In this document: positions 54,301 through 64,000 of the stretch, piece by piece
Numbering within the stretch: position 1 is the first letter of the stretch
Layout: each line of letters starts with the position of its first letter
DNA from: Bugula neritina
Taxonomy: Eukaryota > Bryozoa > Gymnolaemata > Cheilostomatida > Bugulidae
Direction of reading: 5' to 3'
Assembly: GCA_964035545.1 (NCBI GenBank)
Contig: OZ037770.1
Coordinates: forward strand, 13,841,642 to 13,905,641
DNA: 64,000 nt
The notes under the pieces: generated by a model
Databases searched by the model: none
The model's input: only the letters and a program-made list of their open reading frames with translations
Told to the model about the DNA's origin: nothing
Position numbers and translations under genes: made by a program

Positions 54301-54753
54301 TTTTATACAGCAAATGTGTTTATAAATAAATAAAAACTTGCTATGTTTGTTTTAGCCTTCATCTCCAAGATTCACCCTGTGTATGGATCTCTAATGGTTA
54401 GAGCTCTTGTATCTTCAATATACAAACATGCTGGTCACCATGATCTCTACACCATATTCAAACAGGTTAGTCAAGCTACAGTGCTAACAAAGCATCAGTA
54501 CTCATTGCAATATAATAGTATATGCATTGTGGATAATTTCTGTAGGTATGCTTGCTGTTTTCTGGGTACACTTGGTCTTCGTTATCTTGGTAAGCTTATT
54601 ATTTTCTAGGTACAGACTAAAGTTAGAAAACTGTGTGTAGACAAAGATATGAACTGTGGGCAGCTGGTCGTAGCCTGGGATACTCTCACTCACATGAGAA
54701 AACTCTACCTCTTTCCTGGGTTCAATGGCAACATGAGAGAGAATAACTCTTAA
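45388..54753 (+). CDS. LRR-Roc-COR-caspase fusion protein, second (tandem) copy
   Basis: Fifteen exons join in frame to about 1359 aa: 45388-45415 (tentative), 47116-47335, 47476-47619, 48041-48181, 48730-48873, 49338-49481, 49665-49811, 50157-52153, 52360-52455, 52729-52922, 53285-53455, 53565-53787, 53988-54164, 54356-54465, 54610-54753. Exon 1 is a nine-codon guess (GCCATGTCC, donor ACAG|GTAGGT) chosen for phase; the true start may differ. Exon 2 matches the first copy's N-terminal region. Five LRR exons follow, against three in the first copy, each 141-147 nt and phase 2. Roc keeps GNTMAGKTS (from 427), DMGGQ (from 481) and THKD. COR ends with CAHCLLLG. The acidic linker and caspase (His1170, Cys1214, EVCSGG, KLYLFPG) are almost identical to the first copy, introns included, while the exon just before the linker is diverged. 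The stop comes 10 codons earlier than in the first copy. An AATAAA at about 55203 is a possible 3' end. Confidence 0.86.
45945..46140. mobile_element. GC-rich patch, possible end of a non-autonomous element
   Basis: In strongly AT-rich sequence, about 75 bases (45965-46040) are nearly all G and C, with inverted runs such as GGGCCGCCCAGGCCCCCGGC and GGGGCAGTGCCCCGG that can fold. Such self-complementary GC-rich ends on an AT-rich body occur in SINE/MITE-like elements. No second copy exists in the window, so this is only a suggestion. It lies in intron 1 of the second Roco-caspase gene. Confidence 0.3.
47775..48010. repeat. AT-rich tandem-like repeat TTATAGAAATA(a/g)TATA
   Basis: Four or five imperfect units containing TTTATAGAAATA and TATTATAATATA lie in the intron between two LRR exons. 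Confidence 0.65.
49250..49325. repeat. TTTAT(TAAT)-type simple repeat
   Basis: Copies of ATTTATTTATAATTTATT lie immediately before the acceptor of the LRR exon at 49338. Confidence 0.75.
49890..50040. repeat. (GTGA)/(GT)n microsatellite
   Basis: GTGAGTGAGTGTGTG and GTGCGCGTGTGTGCG words fill the intron before the large Roc-COR exon of the second copy. Confidence 0.9.
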
Positions 54754-54779
54754 TTGAAATTAACTTGTATTCGGCTCGG

Positions 54780-56010
54780 TAGTGTGTGGCTTATATTAGA
54801 ATTACTCACTACTGCTTACCCCGCACTTTATTATATTCTAATAGAAAACTTTTTGTAAAACTAAAAGGTAATTTATACTAACTTTCCTGTTTTGTGCATT
54901 TCTGTTCAAGGTACAGAGCATTTTGATAGCTATATATTTTCCCTGTTATTATATTTAGTTATATCTTATACTATAATTGTATTAAACACATATAATACAG
55001 TTTTCAACGTAGAAGCACATTACTTCAGAATGAATAAGTTTAGAAAATTATCTTTTCAACATTTAAAGTGCTTTTGTCTACAACTTGCAGTCTTTAAGCT
55101 GTTTTATTATCTCTGATATATAATATATTTGGTGATTGCAGTGAAATTGATAAACTTGTACATTACATGTTGAATTTTTTGAGTTCATTCTCAACTGGTA
55201 ACAATAAACATAAATATATTATTCTTATTACTCCATCGGTAATTGCTTTTATAATTCACATGTAATAAATATTACTTTATTGTTAATACAGTACTGCTTC
55301 TATAAGACTTTGGTGCATAGTATCTGTTTTTTCCAAAAAAGTATCTTTAACTGACATGTTGAGCATTTTTGAAGTTCTTTAAGTTCAATGAATTTACAAG
55401 CTTCCATATTTTATGTATAGCTGACAAACTAAAGCGTACGGACTATAGTGTTTCGTAAGCTGCAAAAGGAGCATTATTTTATGGGAAATAAAGTTAAACA
55501 ACAACAACAGTAAGCTTTTCTTAGCGCGTCCGCGCCAGACCTAAACTAGATAGTTTCACATACAAAAGAAGGAAATGTGTGTAGTTGTCTGTTCATTATT
55601 CTGTGACTAGCGGCGAGAAATCTTTTGGTATTAGTTTTTCTGCCGCAAGTTTTGTCGATTGTTAATTAGCATGCAGCCTATGGACTACAGCTTTATGCAC
55701 ATGTCGGCATAAACTGATGAAAGCTGCAAAAGTCATCAGGGTAATTTTCTGAACCACAGGCAATTGTTACGGAAATTCCAATTAGTCGCGTGAGGTGTTT
55801 GGAAGTGGGGATTCCCCCACAATCTGACGCTCCACTAGGTTTCATTTTTCCATACGCTCATAGCGATAATGGGCACCATAATGATGATAGTCAAGGGCTA
55901 TTAGTATTACTTACACAGAGCCCAATGGAGATATTACTGACTGAAAATAAAGGTTTTTTTACAATTTGATCCAAGGTCCGCTTTATAAAAGTCAAAATAA
56001 GTCTGCAATT
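54780..56010. other. Intergenic between second Roco-caspase gene and Gag/eIF4G-like gene
   Basis: No exon is supportable. An AATAAA at about 55203 may end the upstream gene. Around 55520-55850 the base composition is more balanced, with an unremarkable patch near CGCGTCCGCGCC; this may be a promoter or untranslated first exon of the downstream gene. Confidence 0.4.
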
Positions 56011-56019
56011 GTAAAACTA

Positions 56020-56420
56020 ATAGTTATAATATAACTAGTACTACAAGTATAACTATAACTATTACCAGTAATACTATTACTATTACTATTAGTATTAGCA
56101 TTAGTATTACTCCTACTATTAGTATTAGCATTAGTATTAATAATATTATTAGTATTACTATTACTATTACTATTAATATTACTATAAAGTATAAAAATAA
56201 TTACAAGTCTAAGTAATTCATACTGATACTCAGACTGATAATGATACCCATACTCAGTATGGGTATCATGATACTGTTAAACTCATATTCACGATATTGT
56301 ATTTACTGTCATCAATATCATTATCACTTAATCACCATGATTATAATTATGAGTATAATTATCAGTGTAACTCTCTGTTTTAAACATTAATATGAAAGTG
56401 AATGTCAACAAATGTAATAT
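56020..56420. repeat. Degenerate AGT/AAT/ATC simple-sequence island, upstream of Gag/eIF4G-like gene
   Basis: TATTACTATTACTATTAGTATT words are followed by a GATACCCATACTCAGTATGGGTATC palindrome-like stretch (about 56240-56270) and by ATTATAATTATGAGTATAATT. It resembles the tracts at 17080 and 33240 read on the other strand. Confidence 0.6.
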
Positions 56421-56754
56421 AAATATAGTAATACTTATAGTTAGTGTTGATGGCTTAATATTTAAGTTGATGTTATATTCACAGTTTCAGTATTGACGTA
56501 ACAACAGTTCAAATTTGTTGGTCAATAGCAATGACCATGATAAGTATTTTAGTTTAGGTTTCGTGTAATAGGTAAACAAATTGAAGTAAATGATCCTGCT
56601 CTTCTATAACTTGTAGACTCATTTTGACAACAACACCACTTATATTTTTGAAATAAAACCAATCAACATTAATGATCACATTTTTTTTATAAATAAAAAT
56701 AATTTTCTGTTCCAGAGATACATTTGCCTCATATCTACAAAAAGAGTGTGAAAA

Positions 56755-59700
56755 ATGGCAGAAGCTAGAAATATTAAAAATCAATATATTATACCACCCG
56801 ATAAATTTTCATTCACTGTCGAAGAATGGCCTCAGTGGAAAAGAAGATTTATCAGATATATGTCTGTAACATCCTTAAACCAGGAGAGCGATGCTCACCA
56901 AATAGAGATGCTGATTTATACCATGGGCGACCAGGCAGAGGATGCTCTTCTGTATTCAGGAATCAATGAAAAGGTGGCAACTTTCAATGAGACCCTTGAA
57001 GCCCTTGACCAGTATTTTCTTTTAAGATCTGAATCGCGATGTCATCGAATAAAATTTAGTGAGAGAATTCAGCAGCCTGAAGAAACTATAGATGATTATA
57101 TCAAAACGCTGTTCGAGCTTTCCAAGAAATGTGATTTCGAACACACGAGTAGCGTGGAGAATCGAGTCGCTGATCAGGTGGTCAAAGGATTGAGAGATAA
57201 AGCTCTCAGTTTGAACATGCAACTTGATTCGCTCACTCTTGCTGACATCGCAGCTAAATGTGGCAGTCAGCAAAGAATATCTTCGAGAAGTGATTTAGCT
57301 GAAAACACAGAGCAAGCTGCCGATAGTAACTGGCATCATGCGTCTGCGCTAGATCCTGTTTTTACTCATAATGTAGTGACTTTTGCAGCTGACCAACAAA
57401 CACACATTCCGAGTGATCAGAGAGGCTATGTTGAAGGTTATCTACCTACCGGATGTTACTACTCCGCCTCGGATGGTGTGGCAAGCGCTGTTGAGGTACA
57501 GTAGACACAAGCTCTATGTCATGCAATTTATAATTACATTATTTATGCTGTTGAATAAATAAACATATTAATTAATTTCAGCTTCATATTTTAGGTTTTT
57601 ACTGTATTTGTTCATCTCTATAAACATGCTAATTTAAATTACTCATCTCTACTAACATAACTCTCTTACTATTGGGATTCCTCTACTTTGTTTTTAGCAA
57701 TATGACAATATAACTGGTGTTTCACAATACTCTAACCAACAGTATTTAGTCTACCCTAACAGCTATCCTATTTATTACACCCCAACTTTAACAGGGGAAC
57801 AAGCTGTAGTGACGGAACCTTCACCTCAGGTAATAATAATTCCTTACTTTCACTAACACACCCACAATATTATATTATAATATCATATAAATATAATATG
57901 TAATTCAAACCTTTACTTTGAATGAAAACTGTTTAATTATTGTAAAATAATTTTTTTGGTTTTTAAATATAATTAATCACGTAATTGATATTGCATAATT
58001 TAATTCTATATCTAGTAAGTTTTTGTAAGCTCTTAAATTATTTAGTTTGAAGTTAATTTATACTTGCTGGATCACTAATTTTCAAACACATCCCTGATTA
58101 GCTAATAGCCAGTTTTCTAGCTTATCTTTGATTCATTGATGGGTAATTTTCTTATTTCAATGCTCTGTTCTAACTATCATATTTATGAGCAGTAGTTATT
58201 GAAAAATTAATTTTAAAGATGGTAAATAATTTGTTTTCTTAATCACAATTGTTAGGTATCTCCTCAACTCACTCATCGAGAAAAGCATCCTATTGAGATA
58301 GTTGATCCTCTTACCAAAACAATTGAAGACAATTCAAAGGATAAGCTTGTTTCTAGTACAAAGTCTACTCCAGGTAAACCTTTATAATATACAGGTACTT
58401 CTACACAGATTATAATTGTGTTAGGTCAACTCCAGGATACCCTGTTATATTCAAGGTAAACCACTAACTTTTAAGCCTGCTTCTGATTGACCAGAATTAA
58501 AATTCTACCGGCAAAATGAAAGCCATATTTTTGTTTAAACTTGGTAAAAAATGCATAAGGGGTTCACTTTGAACTGCAATGGGAGTTGTGCTCTGTTGTA
58601 GCTCCTGCTGGACTATCCTATGACCGAAACTTTATTGTTAGTTTGTATCATGCACCAGCTTCTCGGGTACGACCTTCATTTTTCCAGGACTTCCCTGAAA
58701 TTCTTTTAGCTCGTCCTCGAAAAGTGCCAGAGATATTTCGTAAAGGAAAGCCAAACCCTAATTACTTTAAAGAGGTTTGCATAATAAATATATATAACCA
58801 ACAATTAGATAGCGTGTTGATAGGGATAGTAAATGATCATGCCTTACTATGTTTAAGACTAACTTGCTGGAATATTTTCTACGCTCAATAAATTATGACT
58901 CATTACGTTATAGTTATTTTCAGCACTGCACACTAAAATAACCTAATAATGTCCTTACTTGAAGAATGCATCAATCAATAACCATTTGAAAGTCTTTTTG
59001 TTTGAGTTTAATGAAGACTAAATTCAATATTAGCTTTCAGGAGACCAGTTTTAAAGATGTTATAGCTTTTCTTGGGTATCACTCAAGTTTAGACTTGAAC
59101 ATAGGGAAACAGCAACTCTTTTAAGTAGAGTTTTATTTTGAAACTGAGTCATCCATAGAAACAGACGTTCACCAAATGTTTCAAGTTAATTGCTCCGAAA
59201 GACTGCAAGTTGAATATTTTACTAACAAAATATTAACTATAGTGACTTAGTAGTGTTGAAATGCATGACTCTTGTGAGGGAATAACTCCTTATTGATATT
59301 TACATTATATGGTTACAATTTACAGTAAATAGGAGCTTTTCACAAGCCCTCTGGGGACATTTGTATTTTGAAGTTGTCTCCTCCCAGAAGGGCGAAGTGT
59401 AGTCTCCATGATATATAGAACAAGCACATAAAATCAGTAGAAATTTAAGGTTTGTGGGAAGACTATTGCTAGTACCAGTTTCATTTTTTTTGAGATTAAT
59501 ATTTTGGCATAAGCACACAGGTTAGCAGTTCCAGAAAATTTTTAAAAATTTTCTTTCTTCAAAAATCTTGAGAAAAATTAACTTCAAAGCATGTTTGTGG
59601 TTTTGGTTACTGCATGAGCAAGTTGAATTGGCAACTATGAGATAAGTCCCATTAATCATTTGTTATGCTGGCTGTCATATTTAATTTATAGCTGTTGACC

Positions 59701-62700
59701 TTTCAACTCTTTGGTCAGAATGTGCTGTTAACACAGTGTTAGAGCACTGCTACTCTGCTAGTGCACTGAATGAGACAGCAGATTAGCTATGTTAGCATTT
59801 TCATTACACTTATGCTATGAGAATAGCTAGACTATAACCTCAACATCCATCATTTTCACAAAAAAGCATTTTCTCAAAGCTATAGATATATATTAAATAG
59901 ACAGATTAAATTTGTAGTATAGAACGAGTATGAAATGTGCTTTGATACATGTCGGTTAATTTTCTAATACAGGTTAAATGCATCTATTGCAATTGTAACA
60001 ATTGTGCTCAAATAAATATATATCTAGATAATTTAATCAGAAACCGAGATAGCCTTTTAGCAGTTGGCATTCAGGCCCTTGGGTTACAGCTTTGTTATTT
60101 CTTAATTATGCCTGTGGCTTGTAGCATTTAGGAGCATGCAGTAGTGAAGAAATTGAGAGAGCCTAAGTTCTTTAACTTTCTTTACGAATGTTGGTGTTGC
60201 GTATAACACAACTTTTTTGCTACATTTCTAATCTAGAAAAAAGGCTTTTCTCAATTTCTCCATTAGTACTGCATCTACTTTGTGTGTAGTAGTCATCTCC
60301 GTCAACTGCGGTAGATTCAAGATCCTAGTTAATGTATGGTAGGTTAAAGTATAGTTATATAATAAAATGGATATACAATATAAAATAGGTAAACTAAGCT
60401 AATCACTACTGCACCTGAAAGCCCAAGTTTCCCAACTCATCAAATTGCAGCATAAACTGAATTCTCTGACAATTACTTTAGAAGGAAATTCTGGTTGAAA
60501 AGTATTAAGCAGATTCTTACAAGTGAAGCAGTGAAAGCATGTTGATAAAATTGGGTTATTAACATTTTGCTTGGGTTTTCAGTTAAACTGTTTAATGTTA
60601 TAGCTCCTCAACTTCTCATGCTTCAAATATCATGAGCTAGTGTTATTGACACTCAACTGCAGTTATGCAACTAGCTTGGCTGATCCCATGGGTCACAAAA
60701 TGTTATAAAATATAAAGCCTTTCTTAAATTTGAGACTCATATTTGAATGACATAAAATTTTAGAGTGTGGCTATAAGTCACGACAGCACCAATTAGAATA
60801 TTACAGGTATTATCTTAAAATAGGCATGCGCAGGGATATGTAAGTTAAAATCAAGTATAACATTTCAATTAAATCTTTTAAGTAAAACTATTAGACCTGT
60901 TGTAAAATATGCAATGAAGATTTAGAGCAGACAAAATATTTCAAGATGGATCGATACTGAATGAAAAGATGCCTGCCTAAATATAAAGTATTTTTAATAA
61001 ATTTTTGCATAAACTGAGCTTTGCTTTTCTTGGTAATATTTTTCTTTTAAAGAAGTTTTAGCCATAACATGAAACTATGTAAAGCATTTACGGTCCTTTG
61101 AACATAATGTAGCACAAACTCTTCAAAGTGTAATTAAGTGCACATGCTATCACGAATCATTTTGATACTACAAATTTAATCTGTCTATATTTAATATATA
61201 TCTATAGCTTTGTGAAAATGCTTTTTGTGAAAATGATGGATGTTGAGGTTATAGTCTAGCTATTATCATAGCATAAGTGTGTAAGTGTAATGAAAATGCT
61301 AACATAGCTAATCTGCTGTCTCATTCAGTGCACTAGCAGAGTAGCAGTGCTCTAACACTGTGTTAACAGCACATTCTGACCAAAGAGTTGAAAGGTCAAC
61401 AGCTATAAATTGAATATCACCGGCTTTCCATGTACCGATCTCAGATCGATCTCGCTGAGATCGATCTGAGAAATGTGCTGATCAGATCGATCGTTTTTCC
61501 ATGAGAGTGTCAGATCGATCTAGCGGAGTTGCCTCCTCTTAAGTGAAGAGTACTTTAATATTATATTTTTTAACCCACCTGGGTGATTCAAGCTAATGCT
61601 TTTGAAAAAACAAAATTTCCATAGTCTAAAATTCAGTGCCAGCTATAAACTCTACGCAGTAAAGCTTTTAGTAAGAAGCAATTTAGCCAACTTAAGATAA
61701 TTCATTTTAATATTTTAGTTTGACAGCTTATATAAAATTAATAGCTGTTATGCAGATTATTCATAAACTTACAGGACTATTGGGCTTAAAAATAAGCAGC
61801 AAATAACTAATGAAAGTAAGTTTTACTAGCCATTTAAATTCAATTTAAATGCTCCTACTTTTTCCACCTTCTACCGTCTATAATTTTATATAATTGAGTT
61901 TGTTTAATCATAGTACTGAAAGTCAAAGTTTTGGCATCTGAAAATGTGGCTATAGTAATTATTAAGTAATTTGCTTAGTAATTACCAATAAATTATCATT
62001 TTTATTAGCGGCGACATTTTAGCGAACAGTCTTTTTCTATTTCTCAGATCGAACTTTCGTCTTTCCATGACCTTATTGCCTTGAGATCGATCTGAGTTCG
62101 AGCTCTACAGACCGACCAGCTCAGAACGACTGAGATCGATCTTTAGCGTCTTTCCATGGATCGATCTCAGCGAGATCGATCTGAGATCGGTACATGGAAA
62201 GCCGGTGAATGACAGCCAGCATAACAAATGATTAATGGGACTTATCTCATAGTTGCCAATTCAGCTTGCTCATGCAGTAGCCAAAACCACAAACATGCTT
62301 TGAAGTTAATTTTTCTCAAGATTTTTTAAGAAAGAAAATTTTTAAAAATTTTCTGGAACTGCTAACCTGTGTGCTTATGCCAAAATATTAATCTCAGAAA
62401 AAATGAAACTCGTACTAGCAATAGTCTTCACACAAACCTTAAATTTCTACTGATTTTATGTGCTTGTTCTATATATCATGGAGACTACACTTCGCCCTTC
62501 TGGGAGGAGACAACTTCAAAATACGAATGTCCCCAGAGGGCTTGTGAAAAGCCTCTATAGTACAAAACACTCAACAGTGTTTTTGGACAACTTTATAAAT
62601 AAATGCAAAAATACAGAAGGACTCGAAACAAAATTAAGTAATACATTCTGTGCCAAACAGCTGTTCTATAATTGATAGAAAAGAAATTTGCTACCACTTA

Positions 62701-63564
62701 TGAAATCTCAAATGGTCCACTGGCTAATTAATTAATTGAATATAAAGGATTATCTATAATGCTACATAATGCTTGAGTAAAGAACAATACTTGAAAGTTT
62801 AGCTTACAATGCAAATAAAAGTATTGAGACTGCTAAATCAATAAGCGTAATGCAAACATACTTCATGAAAATAACTTTTCAACTAAACTTTACGTGAATG
62901 AAGCGAAGAAATTTTCCTTATTTGTTGCTGCAAAACACAAAATAGGAAATGGATTAATATGTGGGTAGTATAATGCTATGTTTGGCAAGTCACACTATAT
63001 TAACATTCTTCACAACAAAGAGTGCCCTCTATATTGCTGTCAGAAATGTCAGCATATTTCAGTGATAAGGCAAATCTGATTGCATGCCTGGGTAGAAGAC
63101 ACCAATTAATGAAGTCGATTTTTTCTAATTTGTGTGTTTTAATAATTTGTTTAAACTTTTTTTGCACAGTATTTGCTTCAATGTAATTGTGACTTCAGCT
63201 TGAGCAGGTTCTGTTGTAAATATAATGTTTTTATCTGCACAGATAATTCTGTCGTTTTGTATAAAAGAAAGCACCCTAAACCGCTCTACAATATGGTTTA
63301 GAGAAGGCAAGCTAATAGGTCTAAACTGCTGAATTTTTAGGCTCAGAAAACAGTTTTTTCTGCTATTTTAGCTGAACTATTTTAGTCAATCAACATTCTA
63401 GTGTTAATTTTTTAGGGTCGCTTTATGAATGTTCAAGAAACTAACACAAGAGAGCTTGGTATGTTCAGAAAATCTCTAGATGATTATGAACATTCTAAAC
63501 AAGCACCAACGAAGGCCAACATAGACACTACGAGTAAATACACTGCTTCTACTGACATCATCAG
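56755..63564 (+). CDS. Gag-domain/eIF4G-like fusion gene, 5' part (continues beyond window)
   Basis: Five exons join in frame: 56755-57495, 57698-57829, 58256-58373, 58602-58774, 63416-63564 (437 complete codons, last donor phase 2). Exon 1 starts at AAAAATGG and encodes a Ty3/gypsy-type Gag domain: PPDKFSFTVEEWPQWKRRF (about 14-32), MLIYTMGDQAEDAL, IKFSERIQQPEETIDDYI and VVKGLRDKALSLNMQLD. I see no CCHC zinc knuckle and no pol. Exons 2-3 are Tyr/Gln/Pro-rich. Exon 4 has YDRNFIVSLYHAPASRVRP (337-355). This matches the eIF4E-binding segment of eIF4G in the spacing of YDRxF, AS and P, and is followed by a Pro/Arg-rich stretch as in eIF4G. A cytoplasmic translation-initiation role is inferred. 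The MIF4G domain that would prove it would lie past the right edge. The exon 1-2 join is phase 0 with donor GAG|GTACAG; if it is not used, exon 1 ends two codons later as a lone Gag-like gene. Confidence 0.66.
59924..61167. other. Central spacer of the foldback element
   Basis: About 1.2 kb of AT-rich single-copy sequence separates the two arms. Only short open frames are present and no recognisable protein domain. Confidence 0.55.
61417..62208. mobile_element. Nested 792-bp MITE-like element with 50-bp perfect terminal inverted repeats
   Basis: The first 50 bases, beginning TCACCGGCTTTCCATGTACC, recur exactly inverted at the far end. Within each terminal repeat GATCGATCTC-GCT-GAGATCGATC forms its own 10-bp hairpin. 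More AGATCGATCT words sit just inside both ends. The insertion interrupts the right arm of the larger foldback: the intact left arm gives the empty site (AAATATGACAGCC in inverse), proving this one inserted later. The duplicated target appears to be only one or two bases and is not resolved. No coding capacity. Confidence 0.85.
62558..63415. other. Remainder of intron 4 of the Gag/eIF4G-like gene
   Basis: AT-rich intronic sequence between the foldback element and the exon at 63416; nothing else seen. Confidence 0.45.
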
Positions 63565-64000
63565 GTATAACTGTAGTCTGACTCTTAGGCAGCTGGTGTT
63601 GCTTTTCTTTACTGGTAATAATTCAGTCGGAATTATCCCAACAGTTTAAGTTTTGTTGTTATTTGGCTGTTAGAAGACAGAATAAAAATTCTCCTTAGTT
63701 TGCAGATTCTATTACCAAAGACATTGTTGGTATAACAGTTTTTGAGATTCTTTCAAGACAACACATTGACATGTGCAATGCAACAATGAAATCTGCTAAC
63801 ACATGCTTTAAGAAGTAAAATTGGAGTAAAATTGGCTCTTTTAAGTATTAAAGTAGTAAAAAACTTTTAAGTTAAAAGTTTTTCTATCTAAAGGATCTGT
63901 TGAAATTTAGCATGTTTCATCTTCTATATCATAAGCAATTTTAGTTGTACTGTAATTAAGTGTCAGAATTTTGTTAAAACTTGGGTGTTATATTTCTATG
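63565..64000. other. Start of intron 5 of the Gag/eIF4G-like gene
   Basis: This begins with the donor GTATAA after ATCATCAG and runs to the window edge. No further exon is evident before the end. Confidence 0.4.

Larger units (their letters stand above)
59330..62557. mobile_element. 3.2-kb foldback element with about 600-bp inverted arms
   Basis: The left arm (about 59330-59923) and right arm (about 61168-62557 minus a nested insertion) are inverted copies of each other, roughly 95% identical by eye. Both end in AGGCTTTTCACAAGCCCTCT or a one-base variant, facing outward. The arms give mirror open frames of about 63-72 codons (MCLCQNINL...CPQRACEK), but the centre encodes no transposase. This fits a non-autonomous long-terminal-inverted-repeat element in intron 4 of the Gag/eIF4G-like gene. 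I could not resolve a target-site duplication. Confidence 0.8.

Noticed and set aside
56755..57504. Simple retrotransposon remnant ending at its own stop
   Set aside because: No pol, protease, LTR or zinc knuckle is visible nearby. The exon has an in-phase donor and four in-frame downstream exons, so a host fusion gene fits better, though not proven.
59300..59518. Small conserved protein gene (the same frame occurs at 62369-62560)
   Set aside because: The two frames are mirror copies because they lie in the inverted arms of one foldback element, which is not independent evidence for a protein.

Overview
This window is animal nuclear DNA, not prokaryotic. Genes are split into many short exons with GT..AG introns, the sequence between exons is very AT-rich, and one gene is a full-length SNF2H/ISWI chromatin remodeller. 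Micro- and minisatellites, a tRNA-derived SINE pair and inverted-repeat elements fill much of the rest. A chitin-binding-type C-terminal domain on secreted Gly-Asn repeat proteins and a large Roco family member suggest an aquatic invertebrate, possibly a lophotrochozoan. The species cannot be fixed from sequence alone. All gene models below were assembled by hand from splice consensus, phase agreement and family similarity.

Layout. (1) 2.6-15.2 kb: a head-to-head pair of paralogous genes, minus 2622-5665 and plus 12184-15234. Both encode Gly/Asn repeat modules with a GNCxGNC core, one module per phase-1 exon, and end in a CBM14-like cysteine domain. Between them lie a SINE copy, a 100-bp palindrome and a doubtful two-exon minus-strand gene. 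(2) 17.0-32.1 kb: a complete 20-exon SMARCA5/ISWI gene (1032 aa by my join). Eight of its introns carry unrelated tandem repeats. One is a 3-kb, 21-bp minisatellite that copied the exon 13 splice donor about 140 times. (3) 34.4-54.8 kb: two tandem genes with the architecture N-terminal region, leucine-rich repeats, Roc GTPase, COR, acidic linker, caspase p20/p10. (4) 56.8 kb to the right edge: the 5' part of a gene whose first exon encodes a Ty3/gypsy-type Gag domain and whose fourth exon carries an eIF4G-like eIF4E-binding segment. Its fourth intron holds a 3.2-kb foldback element with a second inverted-repeat element nested in one arm.

The most interesting system is the LRR-Roc-COR-caspase pair. 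Each protein joins a sensor-like repeat array, a GTPase switch and a protease in one chain, as an inflammasome splits over several proteins. The two copies differ in the LRR array (three versus five LRR exons), while their caspase halves are nearly identical, introns included. That pattern points to a variable sensor and a homogenised effector. Biological roles are inference; the domain calls rest on visible motifs.
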